In this document: positions 60,406-64,000 of the stretch, piece by piece
Layout of the letters: each line of letters begins with the position of its first letter
Position numbering within the stretch: the stretch's first letter is position 1
Assembly: GCA_964401835.1 (NCBI GenBank)
Contig: CAYNZP010000009.1
Location: 1-64,000, forward strand
Direction: 5' to 3'
Length of the DNA stretch: 64,000 nucleotides
DNA from: CAYNZP01 sp964401835
Lineage (GTDB): Bacteria; Planctomycetota; Phycisphaerae; SM23-33
Program-made: the position numbers and the translations under genes
The notes under the pieces: generated by a model
What the model was told of the DNA's origin: nothing
The model's input: only the letters and a program-made list of their open reading frames with translations
Databases searched by the model: none

Positions 60406-61587
60406 GTGAACGAACAACTCGCTTACGCCCTGATAACACCATATAGCCTCTACAAAAGCCGAACCGGCGGCATCATCGGCCGGCTCCTCTCACACGCCCA
60501 GCTCGAACTCGTGGACGTCCGCATGTTCGTCTTCAGCGATGCCTTTGTAGATGCCTACAAGAAAGTCGTATGTCCGGAAGGCATGGACCCTGCCATTGCA
60601 GAAGCGTGGCATAAGTATCTGGACCTGTCGCTGCGTCAGGACAACAGATGGGGCCGTGTGCCCCGCTGCATGCTGCTGCTGCTTCGCGGCCAAGACGCCG
60701 TTCGCCACCTCAAAGACGAGGTCGTCGGCGGCTTTACTGATCAGCTTGTTGGCGACACTATCCGCGGCACTTATGGAGACTTCATTCGTGATGAAGACGG
60801 CAAGGTTCACTACTTCGAGCCGGCTGTCATTACCTGCCCCGATGTGAAATTGAACAACGAGCATCTGAAACTCTTTGCCGAATACGCCACAACCGACGGC
60901 GGCGTCCTCACCGACCGCGTCAAGTACGATGAAGGCAAGCCGGAAGTATCGCTGGTAATGCTCAAGCCCGACAATTTCTACCGTGCAAGCCGCCGGCCGG
61001 GAAATATTATCGACACGTTCAGCTGGACCGGCCTGAAGATCGTCGGAGCCAAGCTTTTCAATATGACCGTCGCACAGGGCGAAGAATTCTACGGCCCGCT
61101 GAAGAGCCTCTTCGTCGACAAGCTCAAATTCAAGGTAGCCAACGAAGTTTATGAGCGGCTGAGCGACGCGTTTGACTTCGAGTTCAACGCCGACGACGCC
61201 GACGTACTGGCCCAGAAGCTGGCTGAGCGAAACGCGATTACCGAGTTCAACAAGATCGTCGAATTCATGACCGGAGTCAGCCCCGACGAAATTACCGATC
61301 CGCAGGAAAAGAAAACCGCCAGCAAGACTACATGCCTGGCGCTACTTTACGAGGGGCCGGACGCGATTGAAAAGATCCGCACCGTTCTGGGTTCGACCGA
61401 TCCGACAAAGGCAGAGCCTGGCACGGTTCGTAGCGACTTCGGCCGCGACCTGATGCGTAACGGTGCTCACGCTTCGGACTCGACGGAAAACGCAATGCGT
61501 GAAAGAAAGATCGTCGGCCTGGCGAAAACCGAAAAAGACACCTGCCGTTTTGCCGAGATTATCGGGGAGTACATCGATAAGAAGTAA
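60406..61587 (+). CDS. two-domain nucleoside diphosphate kinase homologue
   Basis: A 393-residue protein made of two NDK-like halves. The C-terminal half (from about 180) has SLVMLKPDNF with Lys187, the RPGNIIDTFSWTGLKIVGAKLF strand, and NGAHASDSTENAMRE with the phospho-accepting His355. An insertion of about 75 residues lies between. The N-terminal half (ALITPYSLYKSRTGGIIGRLL, CMLLLLRGQDAVRHL, GDTIRGTYGDF) keeps the fold but has no His motif, so it may be structural or regulatory. AGGAGA precedes the GTG at 60406. The enzyme should balance NTP pools. Confidence 0.85.
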   Translation: MNEQLAYALITPYSLYKSRTGGIIGRLLSHAQLELVDVRMFVFSDAFVDAYKKVVCPEGMDPAIAEAWHKYLDLSLRQDNRWGRVPRCMLLLLRGQDAVRHLKDEVVGGFTDQLVGDTIRGTYGDFIRDEDGKVHYFEPAVITCPDVKLNNEHLKLFAEYATTDGGVLTDRVKYDEGKPEVSLVMLKPDNFYRASRRPGNIIDTFSWTGLKIVGAKLFNMTVAQGEEFYGPLKSLFVDKLKFKVANEVYERLSDAFDFEFNADDADVLAQKLAERNAITEFNKIVEFMTGVSPDEITDPQEKKTASKTTCLALLYEGPDAIEKIRTVLGSTDPTKAEPGTVRSDFGRDLMRNGAHASDSTENAMRERKIVGLAKTEKDTCRFAEIIGEYIDKK

Positions 61588-61599
61588 CGAAAAGTTGAC

Positions 61600-62238
61600 A
61601 TGTCAGTAGATATTAAAACCTTCGAAATCGGGCCGTTCGGGACAAACACATATTTGCTGTGTTGCGACGGCGACACATGGGTGATAGACCCCGGCATCGG
61701 CCCCGACAGTGAGCTTGTCGATTATCTGAAAGCGGAAGGAATAACGCCCTCTCGCATTTTGCTAACACACGGCCATGCCGACCATATCGGCGGCATCAAG
61801 GAGATAATGGATAATTTCGACGGCGTGAAGCTCTGCTGCCCGGCAGCTGAAAAAAACATGCTAACCGACAGCCACGCTAATCTGTCTGCACCATTCGGAA
61901 TGCCTGTCGAGACAAGCGAAGCTGACGAATTGCTCGAACCCGGCCAGGAGCTCATGCTTGGTGAGTCGCGGTGGCTGGTTCTGGATACTTCGGGGCATAC
62001 TCCCGGCGGCATAAGCTTTTACTGCCGCGACGAGAAGGTAGTAATCACCGGAGACTCGCTGTTCGCCGGCAGTATCGGCCGAACGGATTTTCCCGGCTCT
62101 GACAGTGTTAGGCTACTGGAAACAATTAAATCGAATTTATTGACGCTACCGGAAGAAACGAGAGTTCTGCCGGGTCACGGCCCGGAATCGACAATTGGAA
62201 AGGAAAAATTGGCAAACCCATTTTTGCAAAGGCTATGA
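61600..62238 (+). CDS. glyoxalase II-like metallo-beta-lactamase hydrolase
   Basis: A 212-residue MBL-fold protein. LTHGHADHIGG (HxHxDH) and LDTSGHTPGGISFY (third His), VVITGDSLFAGSIGRTDFPG (bridging Asp) and VLPGHGPEST (last His) are all present. It is of the short YcbL-like hydroxyacylglutathione hydrolase-like type. The start is 12 bases after the NDK-like gene, so they probably form an operon. Cellular substrate unknown. Confidence 0.85.
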   Translation: MSVDIKTFEIGPFGTNTYLLCCDGDTWVIDPGIGPDSELVDYLKAEGITPSRILLTHGHADHIGGIKEIMDNFDGVKLCCPAAEKNMLTDSHANLSAPFGMPVETSEADELLEPGQELMLGESRWLVLDTSGHTPGGISFYCRDEKVVITGDSLFAGSIGRTDFPGSDSVRLLETIKSNLLTLPEETRVLPGHGPESTIGKEKLANPFLQRL

Positions 62239-62471
62239 TGCAGTAATGGCTTCAGTTCTATTGACTTGAGGCAATTTTTAGCCTAACATATGTGCAGGAA
62301 ATGTCCGAGGCATCAAATTGCATTTCATAATTATATTCATGTCATCTAATCGGATATAGCCTGACGCGAAAAAACAGGGTAAAGCGTTTAGGTATTAATT
62401 GAGCAGGTTTTTGAACGGCATTTTTGCAGGTAATGCTGCGCATGAACCTTTGTAACTTGTAGAGGCCCATA

Positions 62472-64000
62472 TTGGCATATATTCAAGTCATACAAGGCCC
62501 GGATAACGGCCGAACGTTCGAGCTGATTGACGGCGAAAACATCATTGGCCGGCAAAGCCCCACTGTCGGGCTGACTGACGGCACTATTTCCCGCCAGCAC
62601 GCCCGTGTTATTACCCGCAATGGCAAATGGGTGCTCGAGGATTGCGGCTCGGCCAACGGCACGTTCCTCAATGGAGTAAGGGTATCGAAATCCATGCCCC
62701 TCAAACGAGGCGACCAAATTCGTTGCGGTGCGAGTCTTCTGGTTTTCGGTGGTAGTGAAAAAACTATGCCCACAGGAGCTGCTGTGGATATCGATGAAGA
62801 AGGAATGCTTGTAGACGCCGCAATTGTCGCCACCGTGCCAAGTAATGAAGATTCGGTAATCATCCCTACCGCCGAAGCCGGCACGGCAGCAATCCAGAGG
62901 CTGAGAATTCTTTACGACCTGATTTCAGATGTGGGCTCGATACTGAATGTTGACCTGCTCTTACAGCGAACGCTGCATAAGATGCTTGAAGTAATAAAAG
63001 CTGACCGGGCCTACATAATGCTGGTCGACGAGAAAGACAAACTCACGCTCAAGGCGTCTTACCCCGAGCAGCCCGAAGCAATGAGACATATACCCGTATC
63101 CCGAACACTCCTTAAGGAAGTTCTGCGAAACGAAGTAGGAGTACTTAGCAGCAATGCGATGAGCGACAAACGATTCGCCTCCGGCAAGAGTGTTCACGAC
63201 CTGGGCATACGCTCGGCTTTGTGCGTTCCGATTAAAGCGCGAGGGAAGATTATAGGCATAATAAACGTTGACTGTAACGTCTCCGAGCAGACATATTCGA
63301 CCGAACAGCTTCGCCTGCTGACAGCCATCGGTTACCAGACTGGATTGGCGATAGAAAGCGTCAAGCTTTACGACGCAGCCGTCCAATCTGAGCGATTGGC
63401 AGCTGTGGGTGAGACAGTTGCGAACCTTTCGCATCACATCAAAAATATTCTCCAGGCACTTGGCGGCGGTATCGATATCGTTGAAATGAGCCTGAATAGT
63501 AACGACGTAAACAAAGCACAGGACGCCTGGCCGATAGTTCAGCGTAACCTTGGAAAGATAAATGCCCTGATACTGAACATGCTTGCGTTCAGCAAAGACC
63601 GTCAGCCGTTACTCGAAAGCGTTAACATTAATCATGTTCTTAACGAATGTCTGGAATTAGTCACCCCACAAGCCGACGAAAGAGAAGTCGCCATAATAAG
63701 CGACCTCGACGAACTGCCGCCAATTCCAGTGGACGCCGCGGGCCTGCAGCAAGGGTTCCTGAATTTGCTTACCAACGCACTCGAAGCTGTCGAAGATCAA
63801 AACGGCGTGATTACATTGACAAGTAAATTCGATTCCATGAACCGCCTGGTCGTAGTAACTGTCAGTGATAACGGCAGCGGAATAGAGAGCGACAAGCTGG
63901 AAGAAATTTTCCATCCGTTCTTTTCAAGTAAGGGGCAGAAAGGAACCGGCCTTGGTCTGGCTGTAACAAAAAAGGTAGTAAACGAACACAACGGAAGCAT
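62472..64000 (+). CDS. FHA-GAF sensor histidine kinase (cut by window edge)
   Basis: 509 residues are visible and the frame continues past the window. An FHA domain is at 1-95 (IIGRQS, ISRQHARV, GSANGTFLNG), a GAF domain at about 140-300 (RAYIMLVDEKDKL, RSALCVPIKARGKIIGIINVD), then the H-box ERLAAVGETVANLSHHIKNIL with His321/322, N-box FLNLLTNALEAVED, and G-boxes DNGSGI and GTGLGLAV. The start is a TTG with AGAGG 7 bases upstream; a stop lies shortly before it, so no ATG start is available. Phosphopeptide input and signal sensing feed a two-component relay. Confidence 0.9.
   Translation, partial: MAYIQVIQGPDNGRTFELIDGENIIGRQSPTVGLTDGTISRQHARVITRNGKWVLEDCGSANGTFLNGVRVSKSMPLKRGDQIRCGASLLVFGGSEKTMPTGAAVDIDEEGMLVDAAIVATVPSNEDSVIIPTAEAGTAAIQRLRILYDLISDVGSILNVDLLLQRTLHKMLEVIKADRAYIMLVDEKDKLTLKASYPEQPEAMRHIPVSRTLLKEVLRNEVGVLSSNAMSDKRFASGKSVHDLGIRSALCVPIKARGKIIGIINVDCNVSEQTYSTEQLRLLTAIGYQTGLAIESVKLYDAAVQSERLAAVGETVANLSHHIKNILQALGGGIDIVEMSLNSNDVNKAQDAWPIVQRNLGKINALILNMLAFSKDRQPLLESVNINHVLNECLELVTPQADEREVAIISDLDELPPIPVDAAGLQQGFLNLLTNALEAVEDQNGVITLTSKFDSMNRLVVVTVSDNGSGIESDKLEEIFHPFFSSKGQKGTGLGLAVTKKVVNEHNGS

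Overview
The window looks like a chromosome segment of an anaerobic planctomycete, most likely class Phycisphaerae (Sedimentisphaerales-like). This is inferred from the combination of a 1,230-residue SecA with inserts, a PEP-CTERM protein, type IV prepilin-like genes, a GH130 phosphorylase and a division/cell-wall (dcw) cluster, which most other planctomycetes lack. No rRNA or tRNA gene and no CRISPR array was recognised.

Layout. 1-4.5 kb: pilin-like genes, a TlpA-like thioredoxin, a coiled-coil lipoprotein, and a fused kinase-like/deoxyribosyltransferase-like protein. 4.5-11 kb (minus strand): a complete ISC iron-sulfur operon in the order iscR, iscS, iscU, iscA, hscB, hscA, fdx, iscX, ending in arsM. 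11-26 kb: metallo-beta-lactamase, second Rrf2 regulator, starch-synthase-like glycosyltransferase, LarA-like protein, methyltransferase, carA, a SEC-C mini-protein, secA, a DtxR-type regulator with feoB under a visible iron box, an oxidoreductase and a STAS protein.

27-43.5 kb: comM is split by a 14,892 bp mobile element. The two comM pieces rejoin in frame into a 511-residue protein. The junctions let attL, attR, attB and attP be read to the base: both reconstructed sites are symmetric around the same GA dinucleotide. The element encodes a large serine recombinase whose own 3' end contains attP, so integration replaces its C-terminus. It also has a D5-type primase-helicase, an HK97-type capsid protein, a split prohead protease and a small tyrosine recombinase, but no recognisable portal, large terminase or tail genes. 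That is the profile of a capsid-encoding satellite or a reduced prophage. Its left arm carries exported cargo: a PEP-CTERM C-type lectin behind a strongly structured leader, a secreted nuclease and small exported or membrane proteins.

43.5-55.8 kb (minus strand): the dcw cluster mraZ, small ORF, rsmH, LysM protein, ftsL-like, ftsI, murE, murF, mraY, ftsW, murG, with a structured dispersed repeat between murF and mraY whose second copy lies at 26.3 kb. 56-64 kb: a GT4 glycosyltransferase, deoC, a GH130 phosphorylase, a DUF2089-like regulator with a membrane protein, a striking 10-bp-period TTGGGCA array, a two-domain nucleoside diphosphate kinase homologue, a glyoxalase II-like hydrolase, and the start of an FHA-GAF histidine kinase cut by the window edge.
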